Shown here: piece by piece, positions 1 through 10,927 of the stretch
Numbering within the stretch: position 1 is the first letter of the stretch
Layout of the letters: the number at the start of each line of letters is the position of its first letter
Origin: Gordionus sp. m RMFG-2023
Taxonomy: Eukaryota > Nematomorpha > Gordioida > Chordodea > Parachordodidae
Length of the DNA: 64,000 nt
Reading direction: 5' to 3'
NCBI RefSeq assembly: GCF_954871325.1
Contig: NC_088775.1
Location: forward strand, 51,685,561 to 51,749,560
Notes under the pieces: model-generated
Seen by the model: only the letters and a program-made list of their open reading frames with translations
Database searches by the model: none
Told to the model about the DNA's origin: nothing
Made by a program: the position numbers and the translations under genes

Positions 1-2400
1 TAATAGATATTCAAAAATGTTTTTCCATTGCCATGTGTCAAAAAATCGGGGCTCTTATGTGAGGAAGGTCCTCTGCACATATTATCAAGCTTCATAAATA
101 TTCATCCCAATGATGTATTTAATACTAGATTAGGGATTCATTAGTGCAAACGCATAGGAGTCAGTTTAGGGCCATTTTGTGGCTTGTAGGTAGGCAATAT
201 GAGTAACCAAATGGTGGGAAAGTGCCCACCCCATTAAAAAATTTGTAAAAGCAAAGAAGAAGAGGAAGGGAAAAGATATCAATCATGGGATATGAGAAAT
301 ATCGGAGTTTATGGCCAAGTAAAATAATAGAAGACAGTATGGTAATTCAGCAGTTTGATGGCTACGAAATGGCTGTCTTAGGAAAGCTATACTTGAAGAT
401 CTTGTTAAAGCAGCGAAACAGTTTCTCAAATTGTGGATATTTGATAAGTAAGTAGAAATAATTATGTAGTGTGGATGGCAAAGGAAAAAAAACTTAGAGA
501 AATAGCATGAAAGGGTGGATTGTAAGAGCAATGATAATAATATTGTTGAATCCTATGGAAGGGTGGATTGTAAAAATAAAGAAAATAATTTTGATGAAAT
601 ATATGGAAGGGTGGATTGCAAAAATAATAACGCAAATAATTCTGTTGAATCTTATGGGCGGATGTATTGTAAATAAAAAATAAAAAATTGTAAAATTAAT
701 GAAAAGCTATATATTTTGTGAAAAGAAATCTCAATATTGAAATTGATATAGCATACCAAAATGGTATGTAAATAAAGGGGGTTCTCCCTGAAAATTTAAA
801 TGGGAGGACTAACAATAAATAACGTTTGAATTTTTAAGAAAAGTAGAGGATGAACCCATTTTGGTGTGTTTAATAACGAACTAGAGGTTATTTTATATTT
901 GGAAGCTACCAATAAAGGTATTGGAGGAGCATTGTTACACTGAATATAAGGCTTAGAACGCCCGATAATATTTATTTCGATGGTTTTCCGAGATGTGGAA
1001 ACGAGATATTCAGTTATAAAGTAAGAATCTCTCTTGGATTAACAAATGTCAGGCCAATTGGTAGAAAATTATCATTTATACGGATCACAACCCTTGGTAT
1101 TTCTTTTTTAAAGGATAATAGAGAATTCTTGTTATCTTCCAGATTACAAAGGTGGTTATTAGTGTTAATCGTTGTCAGTTTTGATGTGTAATTAATATCG
1201 AAGTGAATCATTTACTAGATATTTAATCGAGACTGGTATCAGTTGATACAACTGAAGAGATATCCAGGGGTAAAACAGAATAATTAAGAAACTTTAATTC
1301 ATAATGTATCCTCACTACGTGGGAGGGGCTCAAGAATCCTTGAATTGTAGGGAATTGGAGTTGTTAAAATCGTGGTTAATGGGTAAACAACCGTGGAAAG
1401 ACAGTGGAAATATTTTAGTTGTAGAAGATAACCGTGGTGCGGTGGAAATATTTAATTGATGAAGATAACCGTTGTGGGCGGCTGCATATTACGCGGTAAT
1501 AGATATTCCTCGGAAATTGAGGGAATTTTTTTTGGAAGAAACAGTATTCAGATAATATGTCTAATGGCCTGGTATAAAGAATGAAATTGAAAATTTAGGT
1601 AAAAGCTGTGAGACCTGTAATGTGTAGTCGAATATGCCAACTATAGATATTGGTAGTACATGGCCAAAAGTATATCAACCATGAGAAGTATTCATGTAGA
1701 TTTTTTCAAATTAGAGAAAATTCTTGGTTCCAAATGTGAAGAAATTGAAGAAATAGTAAAGTGGGATAAATTCGGTATTGCGAAAACATTAGTTTCCGAT
1801 GAGAGACCTGCATTCATTAGCCAAGGATTTAAAAATTCTGCAAAAGAAACAGTGCAAACCATGTTAGCACCAACTTGTTACCCTAGTTCGAATGGACAAA
1901 CAGGAATGATGATAGCGGTAGTTAATAATTGGCTAACAAAAGATAATAATGGTGAAATAAGGGTTTCCATCTCGTAGAGCCTAAAAGTAGGAGGGTGGCC
2001 CCAGTGGAAGAGTTCCTCGGCCGGAGAGCTAGAATATTATTAGATATGTTAAAAGGCCGATAAAGATAAAACAGGATATAACCAATTGCGGAGTTAGAAT
2101 ATGCATGGGTTAGAATGTATGAGACTCCAAAAAAATAAGATAAAGGATGATTATAGAATATTTGGGGAATAAACTTAATAGCATCAGGTTCGAGGGTAAC
2201 TCGGAATAGATTCGGCATCATGAACGAATAAGGAAATGGATTATTTAAATATGAAAATGAATATTTTGAATTATATCGTATAATACGAGATTACTTAAAT
2301 ATTGAAATGAATATTTAGAAATGAATTGCAAAGTCCAGTACTCTAGGAATAAATGGAGTAGATATATTGGATCATATTATTGGGAGATGTCGCTCAAATA
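1..2400 (+). mobile_element. Ty3/gypsy-type LTR retrotransposon, broken internal region
   Basis: A decayed internal region read on the plus strand. Parts in order are a tandem coding repeat near 508-672, an RNase H-like stretch around 845-960 (NNELE, then EATNKGIGGALLH, resembling the usual D-A-S-x-x-G-I-G-A-V-L), an integrase core at about 1640-1977 (HVDFF, LVSDERPAF, then PSSNGQ), and a post-integrase arginine-rich segment near 1990-2075. The pol order RNase H then integrase is that of Ty3/gypsy. The copy has several interruptions, no LTR is recognisable on either side within the window, and the left end is cut by the window. It is an old fossil. The right edge is approximate. Confidence 0.7.
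508..672 (+). repeat. 48-bp in-frame tandem repeat upstream of the pol fossil
   Basis: Four units start near 510, 558, 606 and 657. Each contains a variant of AAGGGTGGATTGTAA and ends in a GAATCTTAT-like stretch. The spacing is 48, 48 and 51 bp, all multiples of three, and the implied 16-17 residue unit begins G-R-V-D-C-K and ends E-S-Y or E-I-Y. It sits 5' of the RNase H and integrase remnants, so it may belong to the gag-side part of the element. A repeat that keeps a multiple of three suggests it once encoded protein. Confidence 0.65.
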
Positions 2401-2874
2401 CATCGAATAGGTAAAGGAATATAAATGCAATTTCGGATTGAATAAAATAGGCCAAATTGGAAATTAAAAGAAAATTCTAATGAAATTATAGATATATTCA
2501 ATATCATAATTGTAATAAATGTAATTTAGGATAAAATAAAAGGCTAAATTGAAAATTAAAGGGAAATCTTTAATGAATATATATATAAGTAGAATTTAAC
2601 TGAGAAATCACATGTTTATTTTGGATTTTTTTGATACAAGAAATATGCGATTTTATAAGAAAATAAAAAGTTATACTAAAAGAATTACTTCAAAAATATA
2701 CTTCAAGTTTCATATGGTTAAAATTTGGAAAAATATACAATTAAAATAAGGCTATAATGGGTTCTGTCGTATCTTCCTCCAGGATCTTACATAACCCCCA
2801 AGTATCCTACAAAATTTGACAACATTCTGTCATAATATAACATGGGCTTATTCCTTCCGGCGTTAAATAAATAG
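2401..2874. other. A+T-rich stretch without a supported gene
   Basis: No element end or long open frame is seen up to about 2765. From 2769 a short ATG frame (M-G-S-V-V-S-S-S-R-I-L-H-N-P-Q) runs to a possible GTATCC donor at 2815, and AAATAG at 2869-2874 could be an acceptor. The phase of that ATG frame does not match the exon at 2875, so it is not joined here. Confidence 0.4.
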
Positions 2875-3124
2875 CAGTCGAATCGCTAAACAAGGAATCA
2901 ATTGGGACCATATTTCACCGTCTTGTTGCGAAACTCAAGCCTTAATTTTAACACCCAACCAAGTTGGTTTTGGTATCGTTGGTGCTTGTGAAATAGTCAC
3001 AAACACTACTTGTATACATCTCCAAAGAAATCCAAACAAAATCCTCGTCAAAACTAAATTTCTAATGATTTCAATTCCATTCGCCGCTCTCATTTACTTT
3101 GCCAAAAGTTATTGGTTGATTTGA
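2875..3124 (+). CDS. Terminal exon of an unidentified membrane-anchored host protein
   Basis: A plus-strand open frame of 82 codons ending in TGA at 3122-3124, preceded by a possible acceptor AAATAG at 2869-2874. It starts SRIAKQGINWDHISP, has a Cys pair (SCC), and ends in a hydrophobic run (FLMISIPFAALIYF) followed by AKSYWLI, so the product probably has one C-terminal membrane span. Amino-acid use is balanced, unlike chance frames in the surrounding A+T-rich DNA, and no transposon motif is present. The upstream exon is not identified: in-frame stops precede 2870, so this is either an internal/terminal exon or a pseudogene fragment. Its 3' end lies only 151 bp from the stop codon of the convergent minus-strand exon at 3276-3514. 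I do not recognise the family. Confidence 0.5.
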
Positions 3125-3275
3125 GGTTAGTATATTATTTTGGAAATAATTTATAAATACTTAACGAATTAAACTTCTAATTCTATATGTTTGTATAAAA
3201 TTCAAGAATCGTAAAACAATCATTCTTAGTGAGTATATTTTAAAGTGAAAACCATATATCCTATGATTGAAAATA

Positions 3276-3514
3276 TTAATTACCCAAATCGGCTAGTGGC
3301 TGAGTTTCGAAACGGTCATACACATTAGAAGTAGCCCTGCTTTTACGTCTCCGTCTTCGCGAAATCTTACTAGCCTCGTTAGCTGATACAGGGGCTGGAG
3401 GACTGGCAGATGAAGGAGCGGAGTTCTTGTCGTGCTCACGTTTACCGCGTTGTTTTCGATGTGGAGCGACGGCCCACCCTAGGTCTATGTAATAGTAATG
3501 ACCAGCTCGATGAC
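3276..3514 (-). CDS. Terminal exon of an unidentified host gene (pairs with 21176-21293)
   Basis: On the minus strand an acceptor TTTTACCAG ends at 3515 and is followed by an open frame of 78 residues to a TAA at 3278-3276. The exon opens with 2 nt completing a codon (phase 1), then HRAGHYYYIDLGWAVAPHRK, a basic Ala/Pro/Ser-rich middle (SAPSSASPPAPVSA), a run of five Arg (ISRRRRRKSR), and the end VYDRFETQPLADLGN. Base composition is clearly richer in G+C than the surroundings, as expected for a constrained exon. The basic run could be a nuclear localisation signal (inference). The only matching upstream exon found is at 21176-21293, which also breaks in phase 1; the join makes a Gly codon. 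I do not recognise the family. Confidence 0.6.
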
Positions 3515-3847
3515 CTGGTAAAATATTTATTATGTTGTATATTTTTCTTATAAAAATAAACTATATTTTAAATTTTATTATAGAATAGGGAACTGGTGGC
3601 AGAACATTTCATAAATGATAATTTTAGATAGGATTTTCGATGTCCTAAAATTGGATGCTTTCATTCACCTTCACAAAAAAGTTTACAGCTTTTCTTTATA
3701 AATTCAAAACATAATCTTGTGAGAATAAAGTTAAATAATATTAGATAAAATGATATCCAATTTATTATATTCAAATAATCTCCGAAAAATTATTTTACTT
3801 TGTTATATTTTAAAATATATAATTAATAATAATGAAATTATTTTCAC

Positions 3848-3935
3848 AAGCGCTGCGCTTTTACTCAGCATCCCGCTCGGAAAGGGACTGTGGCTGGGGA
3901 TGCAGTCAGGAGTAGAGATACTTTGATAGGAAAAC
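3848..3935. other. G+C-rich island with a palindrome, unexplained
   Basis: About 80 bp of balanced composition in A+T-rich DNA, starting with AAGCGCTGCGCTT (AGCGC and GCGCT arms) and continuing through CAGCATCCCGCTCGG and GGCTGGGGATGCAG. It lies inside the candidate intron. No reading frame through it is flanked by splice sites in a phase that would fit the neighbouring exons. It could be a fragment of a mobile element or a conserved intronic site. Confidence 0.35.
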
Positions 3936-4242
3936 GCAGTTGATGATGATGGGGAAAAAAGACAACTATTATTTAAAATTTATAGTTGGTAAAATTTTGT
4001 CCTTTGCAAAGGAAAGAAAAGACAATTTGACTAAATAAAGGTATAGGTCGAGGCAGTTATTATAATTAAACATGCTATTAATTGACAGAAATTTGAGTAA
4101 TGATAAAAAAAACTGTGAATGTATAGGCAAACTGCGTATTGCTTTAAGACTTCATATACAAAATCGATAAAAACGTAAAAAATGAATATTTTTTATACTC
4201 TTATCTTATTCGAATAAATTGATTACTATTATTTTTATATTA

Positions 4243-5095
4243 TAAAAAACGAACGCGTTTAGTGAAGGTTCGTTTTTTAAAAAAAATGATGAACGGTGTT
4301 CTTTATTTTTGACAAACTTTGAACGTGAACACTTTTTTTTTGACAAATGCGTTTGTTTGTTTTTTACGTTTGTTCAATTTTAGAATTTTTTTTTATTTTT
4401 ATTGATTTGAAATAAAAAATATTAATCCTTTAAAAAAAAGGATTATTTTATAATCAGCTGTTTCCTTTGCCACATTTGAATTTTTAACCAGTATTTCTGT
4501 CAATATTTAATAATTTGAATTATTATTTATAAATTAGCGGAAGCATGGATGTTGTTATTTCATCATCCGATTCTGAATTCATAGCAAGTAGCAGTAATAT
4601 AATATATTCAATAAACTAATTCGATCCTAAGCAAATGTAAATGTGTTCAAAAAGCATAATATCGTTTCAAAATCTTCAAGTTATAATTAAAAGAAATACT
4701 TGATTGTATAATTTATTATTATATATAATATATATAACTATAAGTATCCTATTAATAATTTATTTTAGATTGTTGTAATTCATAGGTTATTAAATAATTA
4801 TAATAGATACATAAAGTAAAAATCATTAAATAATAATATAATATACATAGATATGAAATAGTTCATATCTTTTAGAATTTATTTATTTTAGTGAGATTAC
4901 TTGAAAAGTGTTTTTATCAAGGGTTTTATATTTCAATAGTTCAACACAATCTAAAGTATTCTAAATTTATATATTTTATAAATAATTAAATTTTATATGA
5001 TATATAAATTATTTTTATATATTATTATCACTTAAAACTATCAATTTAAAATATGGATAATATATTGTGTTAAAAAATATATGGTATTTATTTCG
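4243..5095 (+). mobile_element. hAT family 1, truncated copy a
   Basis: The left part (GAACGCG motifs, then GATGAACGGTGTTC and GACAAACTTTGAACGTGAAC) matches the left ends of 13769-14813 and 27010-31305. The right part at 5050-5093 (GGATAATATATTGTGTTAAA) matches 14597-14640. The terminal TAGTGTTGTAAA and the right TIR are missing. The right side stops where the 14-bp-array element begins, so that insertion or a deletion removed the end. Confidence 0.65.
4545..4619 (+). pseudogene. hAT family 1 transposase, N-terminal fragment (copy a)
   Basis: ATG frame of 24 codons starting MDVVISSSDSEF and then stopping. The same start is kept in the other two copies (MDINISSSDSEN at 14132, MVIIISSSSDYEN at 27330), which supports this ATG as the ancestral start. 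The rest of the gene is deleted here. Confidence 0.5.
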
Positions 5096-5108
5096 TATCA
5101 CGTCAATA

Positions 5109-5244
5109 CCGCGAAACTTTTTCCAGGATGCTTTATCGCGAAAACATATAGCGAATGCATTACCGCGAATGTAATCGCGAATGCATCATAGCGAATGTAT
5201 TAGCGCGAATACATAACCGCGAATGCATTATTGCGATGCATTAT
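5109..5244 (+). repeat. Left array of the 14-bp unit CGCGAATGCATTAT
   Basis: About nine units, for example AGCGAATGCATTAC, CGCGAATGCATCAT, AGCGAATGTATTAG, CGCGAATACATAAC and CGCGAATGCATTAT. Most are exactly 14 bp, with a few 12-13 bp units. Confidence 0.85.
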
Positions 5245-6036
5245 CAAGTATGCAATGGTGATTTAACTTTAACAAATGGTTGATATAATTAATAAAAGTA
5301 TTAAAATTTTTGCTACTTATCCACTTATTTTCTAATAAGGAGTTCATCATTAATGTTTTTAATTCTTGTGAAATTAAGGGCTATATTTTACAAATTTTTC
5401 TTTTATGTTTGTAAGATTCAAAAGGTTTGTAGCCTATTTGATAATTTTTCGGTATATGGAACCCGTATTTTGTCTCTTTAAAGCTTGTTTAACTGAACTA
5501 TTCCACTTTTTCATAGAGATTTCAGGAATTGAACTTCATTCCAATTTTTCTTCTCATGGCATAATTTTATCAATGATAAAATATACTTCATTTACAAAAT
5601 TATCGTATGTTTATATTGTTAGTGGCATTTAATACTGAGATTTGTTAAAATACAGAAATATTTTGTGTTATAGTTTATGATTTAGGAGAAATTTTTAAAA
5701 AGATGAGTGTCCCGACTACATTTTTTTATCTTAATTTTCTGAAAACATACTTTAAAAAAATTTAAAATATCTTGAGAATATTAAGACACAATAAAATAGA
5801 TTTCATAAAAAAACGAATGACGCGTTTCAGAGTTATAAAAATTTCAAAACGCGACGGTTTTAGCTACCCGGTCCAATTTTTGATCTCATGATAAACTTTC
5901 TTCCAAGGGACAAGGGCTAGTCGGCGTTTATGTCAAAATCGTCATACGCTTGAAAATAATTGTTGTAATTGAATTTATAAAATACTATGAGATAGTCCAA
6001 CAAACACTTACCTAAAGTTAAAAGAAATATTTACAG

Positions 6037-6192
6037 CCTTTCAAAGGTTGTACATCTATTCCTAGAAGTAAGCAATTGTTTTGCGAGAACAAAGATTGCA
6101 CTCACAAGGTAAATATTTTATTCTATGAAATTTTCTCATCTTCAGAACAAAACGATGATAGTAATGAAAAATCACCATTATCGCCACTTTAA
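6037..6192 (+). CDS. Short Cys-rich exon-like frame, probably transposon-encoded
   Basis: After a good acceptor (ATATTTACAG, ending 6036), an open frame of 51 codons begins PFKGCTSIPRSKQLFCENK, continues DCTHKVNI, has an acidic stretch (SSSEQNDDSNE), and stops at 6190-6192. The C-x(12)-C-x(4)-C-x-H pattern suggests a small zinc-binding tail. There is no Met near the start, so it would be a last exon. It lies inside the 14-bp-array element and may be part of its gene. Not assigned to a family. Confidence 0.35.
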   Translation, partial: PFKGCTSIPRSKQLFCENKDCTHKVNILFYEIFSSSEQNDDSNEKSPLSPL

Positions 6193-7113
6193 ATTTATGA
6201 CATTCGCCAGATTAATAAAATATATCTGAACTGAAATGGAAATATATAATAATTTGTTTTCAAAATAGCTAAGTTATTTTTAATAGGTATGTTCAATTCA
6301 TTCAATTTTAGCTAAACTTATATTTAATATGTTTCTATATACATTTTTTTACAATTTTGTCAATCATATAACTAAAAAAAGACTCGTCAGGAAGCAAGAA
6401 CTTAACAAGAATCAATTAAGGAAATCATATTCTAATGTTTTTCCCAATTCCTGAGTCACAATAGTCATTTCATTATCAGAGATTACATGAATAAGGTTCT
6501 GAGATGTAGCCATTCAATTCGACAATATACCTATGATGCTGAATATTGTTTTATGTCTTGTTGTGATAAGCTTATCTTTTTGATTAAGCAATAAGAGAAC
6601 TTTATACAAATTTATTATCAAAAAATGTTTAACAAGTCAATACTAAATCCCTCACTAATTAAAACATGTTTTGTCAAAGAATAATATAAATGATTTCCGT
6701 GGACTAATTATCTGTTTGGCTCAATGTTTTAAATAAGACTTTTCTTAGCGCCTTAAAAATTTAATTTATTTCAGCCAAAATTCCATCCAAAATCTTTATC
6801 AACTTTTAGGCTTGAGCCTAGCCATTATTTTAAATTTTAGGCCTGAGCTTGTCCTGTCACAAATTTAATTGAAAAATATAACTCAACGCATATTTAAACA
6901 ATCAATTAATATTAGAATCTTTTTTATATCTTTTGAGTCAAAAAAATCAAAAGCTCTAGCCCTATTTTCAAAAAAAATTTTTTTTAAGACCCAAGCCCGA
7001 CTTTAACTTAATTTCCAGGTTCAACTAATTCTGTCTAAAGGCCGATAAATATAAAATTGTAATTTTCATCAAACACAATTTATGATATTGAAACTGATGT
7101 AATTCATATAAGA

Positions 7114-7267
7114 TAATGCATTCGCGATCATACATTTGCGTTAATACATTCGCTTTAAAATTTTCGCGATAATTTATTCGCTATAATGCATTCGCAGTAA
7201 AGCTTTTGCTGCAATGCATTCGAAAAAATGCTTTCGCTATGATACATTTGCTATAATTCATTCGCTG
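7114..7267 (-). repeat. Right array of the 14-bp unit, inverted
   Basis: Read on the minus strand it splits into eleven consecutive 14-bp units (AGCGAATGAATTAT, AGCAAATGTATCAT, AGCGAAAGCATTTT and so on to CGCGAATGCATTAT) with no length variation, mirroring 5109-5244. Confidence 0.9.
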
Positions 7268-8286
7268 TAAGTTGGCTAAAATCTCTTCAATTATAGGCAA
7301 TGGATATTCAACCTCCACAACCCAATGATTGAAAGTAACCCGGGCGGGGCTAAACCTTTTAAAAATTTCGGGCCGGGCTTGAAAAATTAGGCTCGATGCA
7401 GATCACTAATATTTATGTATAAAATCTTTTTTTTCGTCATATTTTATCTGTGAATATGGATAGATTTTTTGTGGTGGTAAATAATATGTATGAGCTTTAG
7501 TAGTTGGGTATGTCAAATCGATCAAAAAAACGAAATTTTGAACAACCAAATGAAACTTAGCGTAATAGTTATTTATGCTGTATATAGTAAAATCAAAATT
7601 TTGGAACATTACTCAATCAGATCCAAAGATATACGTCTTTAAAGTCAGAATTGACCTATTGCGTTATTTCCTTAAATCTTATTTTTTAAAATACTTATTA
7701 GAGTTATAAATTATATATCATTTTATAGCCCTTAAAATTCTATATTGGAAAATATAAAAAAAATTAAAAAATTATATATATTTTCGGTAAAATAAAATAT
7801 TAACATTGTTGAGAAGGTATTTTTTTGGGTGTTGATATTCGCTAGGAATGTTTATTATCTTCATATATAACTGTTTAACCATAAATTTAGAAAGCCATTT
7901 TTGTTTTTTTAATTTTATTAAAATTTTTGTTATGCTTTAGATGGCGTTATATTTAAAAATCATTATAATATAATATATTTAATAAAAATCTGTATTGAGA
8001 TAGTAAAAATAAAACACATTCATTAAGTATAACCAATATGATGTCCTGGGGCGTAGGACGCTAAATTGTAAAATAAACATATTTTAAAATTTTATAAAAA
8101 CTATTATAAAAATATCTCATCTATATCGCATTTCCATTTTATGCTTATTAATAGAATTTCCTAAGGCCATAATTTTATAAATATATCCTGTAAGGTGTTG
8201 TGTATCTATTATCGTTATTATTTGATGTCACTTGTGGGGTAAGAGATGTGGTTATGGGGATTTTGGTATATCTACTAAATATTTAC

Positions 8287-8961
8287 TAGGGCTGTGCCGA
8301 TATTTATCGGATCAAATTGGCACCGATATTTAGCGTTTTCCAGAAATATCGGATCGGGCCGATACCTGTAAAACCCCGATCAGATCTTTTTACTTATCTT
8401 TTTTTTATTATTTATGTATATTTATTTTACATCAATAATATTTTCTAAATAATTTTTTTTAACAATGCATATGCACAACAACCCTTAATTTTATTTATTT
8501 TTTAAATAGATTTATAGTATTTTAAAAGTTTCTTTATAAAAATATAGAAAGGAACACCCAAAGTTTTATTTATTTTAAATCTTTTTAAATAATAACCCAA
8601 TTTTATTATTTATACCTTAAATAAAAGAATTTTTTTTTAAATATGGTATCTGAATTATGGAAATATTTTACAAAAGACAAAGATAATTTTTCAAAATGCG
8701 TTATCTGCGGAATTCTAATTTCACGGGGAGGAATAATGAAAAATTCATTTAATACTACCAATATCCGCAAACTTTTTTAAATTAATGTAGAAATAAAAAA
8801 ATTAAATTAAATACATAATTCGGTTTTTGCATAAAAAATATTGGTTTCTTAATTACATTTGGTTCAAAGGGGAGTAGTGAAAAATCAATATAAATATCGG
8901 ATCGGTTTTGAATTAATATCGGATCGAATCGGTGAAAAATATGTGGATCGACGCAACCCTA
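8287..8961 (+). mobile_element. hAT family 2 (CGGATC subterminal repeats), copy a
   Basis: Left end TAGGGCTGTGCCGATATTTA and right end GATCGACGCAACCCTA form an imperfect TIR, with ATCGGATC repeats just inside both ends. The flanks ATATTTAC and ATTATTAC agree at six of eight positions, a weak target duplication. A BED-finger fragment is inside. Related copies: 30202-30738, 32388-35723 and the split copy around 44043-63045. Confidence 0.7.
8643..8780 (+). pseudogene. hAT transposase fragment, BED-type zinc finger
   Basis: 45-codon frame beginning MVSELWKYFTKDKDNFSKCV. The aromatic start (LWKYF) followed by C-x2-C (KCVICG) is the first half of a BED finger, the DNA-binding domain at the N terminus of hAT transposases. 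The His half is degraded (after IRKLF a stop). It lies inside the family 2 copy in the expected orientation; the catalytic part is deleted. Confidence 0.6.
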
Positions 8962-10370
8962 ATTATTACATTCTATTTTAGTACTGTGGATAACCAACAA
9001 AATTGGCCTAAAGATGTGTTTAGAAAGGTCCGGACCCCCAAAATGAAAAGACCGATCACATGTATTTATGATGGTTAAAGTAATAAAAAAGAATGAAATT
9101 ACTGAGGGATATATACTCTTTTTTACATTCCCATGGAGCATCGTCATACTTCTTTTACTCCACAATTGAAGAAAAGAGAGGGCTGCCCATTAATCAAGTG
9201 CAGATTTAATGGCAAACATTTTTTAATTCGTTTGTAAATAAAATTATTTAACATGTAAAAATTGAATATAATATTTAAATATGTTATTGTTTTGATTTGC
9301 AAATAAATTTAAAAAAATATGTTTTAATCAAATCTGCACAACGCAGTAATAACGATAGTAAATCCCATAACAGCGACTGGATGTACTTACAAATTATCGC
9401 CTCAGGAAATTTTATTAATAAGTATAAAATGGAATATGATAAAAAACATGCGGTATTTTTTTATTATAATTTTATTACTGATTTACATCGGATCTAATTT
9501 CAAGCCCGGCCCGAAATTTTTTCAAAAAAGTCTTGCCGCCCTCTGAATTCGCTAAATTTTAAAATTTGCAGGCCTGGCCTGAATTTATTTAAATATAGAA
9601 ATTCATTTTTATAATTATTCAAAATAAAAGATATATGCTATATGGCGTCTAGTTTTTATAAATAAAATAAAATATTCTTATTTTACATAAAAAATTCAAC
9701 ATAAATTTAGATATATTTAACAAAAATTTCAATGCCCAAATTTTCTTAAAAAATATTAGGCCCGGGCAAATCTCTATTTTGTATATGAAATTTTAAAATA
9801 TGTTTATTTTGCAATATAGCGTCCTAATAATCATAAATGTATGGGCAGCTTGCTGGCATATCGTCCCAAGACATAATTTTGGTTATACTCAATAGATTTT
9901 TTTATTTAATACCAATACAATACATATTTTAAATATATTATAATATAGTAATTTTTAAATATAGCGCCATCTATATTAAATATTTTTATTTAAAAATGAT
10001 AAAATTTAACTAAAATCAAAAATGGCAATCGTAATTTTTGAATACAGTTAAATATGAATGGAATAAACACTCTTAGGGAATATCAACACAAAAAAAAAAT
10101 TCCTTCTCAACAATGTTAATTTTATATATTTACCAGAAATGGAAACACTTAAAATTTTTTTAATTTTTTAGATATATACCAATATAGAATTTTAAGGACT
10201 ATAAAATGATATATAATTTGTAACTCTATCTAATATTTTTTAATAAAAACAAAATTTAATAAAATCACGCATTGCGCGATTTTCCAGTTTGAAGGTGTAT
10301 ATCTTTGAATCTAGTTGAGCTAGCAAAATAAATTTTGATTTTATTGATATTTACAACATAAATAACTAAC

Positions 10371-10786
10371 ATTGTTGTTGTGATATTCAAATTAATATTT
10401 TTACATAAATATTTTCTTATGCAAATTAGAAAAATTATTACGATATTACATGTGATATTATTAATTTCATATTATCTATGTAAATGAGGATATTTCGAAT
10501 ATGTTAATTTTAAAGTAAAGTTTTATATTTTTTTATAATTTGAAATTTTGTTTTTGTACTCGCCACTTTTTCATTTTGTAAAATAATTTAAATTTTTATT
10601 TTTAACTGAAATTTTTTATAATTTTTTTACTGTAATGTTTTTATAATGTTAATTTAAAATATATTTTTACTTTATAATTTATTAATATATATTGAATGGA
10701 GATGAATAAAGGAAAACATAAATTATGACAGCAATTATTGTTAGAGTATTTAATAATTTTGTCTATTTTAGGTTAACATTTTTGTT
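10371..10786. other. A+T-rich intronic stretch, no feature seen
   Basis: No repeats, ends or coding-like frames recognised between the 7.6-10.4 kb element and the minus-strand fragment at 10787. Confidence 0.4.
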
Positions 10787-10927
10787 TCAATCTTCATACC
10801 CTTCATTATTCAATATATCATCTTCTACAATAGTGTTCAAACTTTCAATTTTATAAACATGACAAGCTTCATTCATTTTTGAGACGGTCATCCAAGACAC
10901 TGATTGATTTGTAACGGGATGACCCAG
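10787..10927 (-). pseudogene. Unidentified coding-like fragment
   Basis: Minus-strand frame of 46 codons (LGHPVTNQSVSWMTVSKMNE, then ACHVYKIESLNTIVEDD and an acidic end) closing with TGA at 10789-10787. A second minus-strand frame over the same bases, entered from an acceptor GATGGTAG near 10938, reads DPVTGSSRYKSISVLDDRLKNE and stop. One of the two is probably chance. It lies in the candidate intron in the orientation of the host gene, so an alternative exon is possible; a decayed transposon fragment is equally likely. Confidence 0.3.

Larger units (their letters stand above)
5109..7267. mobile_element. DNA element bounded by inverted arrays of a 14-bp unit
   Basis: The two ends carry the same 14-bp unit in opposite orientation (5109-5244 and 7114-7267), with 1.9 kb of mostly A+T-rich DNA between. 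The inside contains a small Cys-containing open frame at 6037-6192. A decayed minus-strand frame around 5420-5600 includes SMKKWNSSVKQALKRQNTGS. No target-site duplication could be fixed, so the outer ends are approximate. Superfamily unknown; inverted subterminal arrays of short units are typical of cut-and-paste DNA transposons and foldbacks. Confidence 0.65.
7560..10370. mobile_element. DNA element with TIRs of about 0.5 kb
   Basis: About 7560-8075 is repeated in inverted orientation at 9790-10370. Examples are AAAGATATACGTCTTTAAA against the complement of TTTGAAGGTGTATATCTTTG; TATCATTTTATAGCCCTTAA against the complement of 10190-10215; and AGTATAACCAATATGATGTC against the complement of 9860-9890. 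The interior holds an hAT copy (8287-8961) and decayed G+C-rich repeat pieces (9490-9780). No transposase of its own is visible, so it is probably a non-autonomous element. Target duplication not found. A solo piece of the same arm occurs at 43400-43505. Confidence 0.65.

Noticed and set aside
283-531. 82-codon minus-strand frame
   Set aside because: Opposite strand to the gypsy remnant and its 48-bp coding repeat; composition typical of a shadow frame.
2769-2874. First exon (M-G-S-V-V-S-S-S) for the gene ending at 3124
   Set aside because: It ends in phase 0 at its donor, while the exon at 2875 needs a phase 2 donor. The frame that does fit in phase has no start and a stop just upstream.
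5109-5244. CRISPR-like array of short repeats
   Set aside because: Units are contiguous 14-bp tandem copies without spacers, and an inverted partner exists at 7114-7267; the host is eukaryotic.
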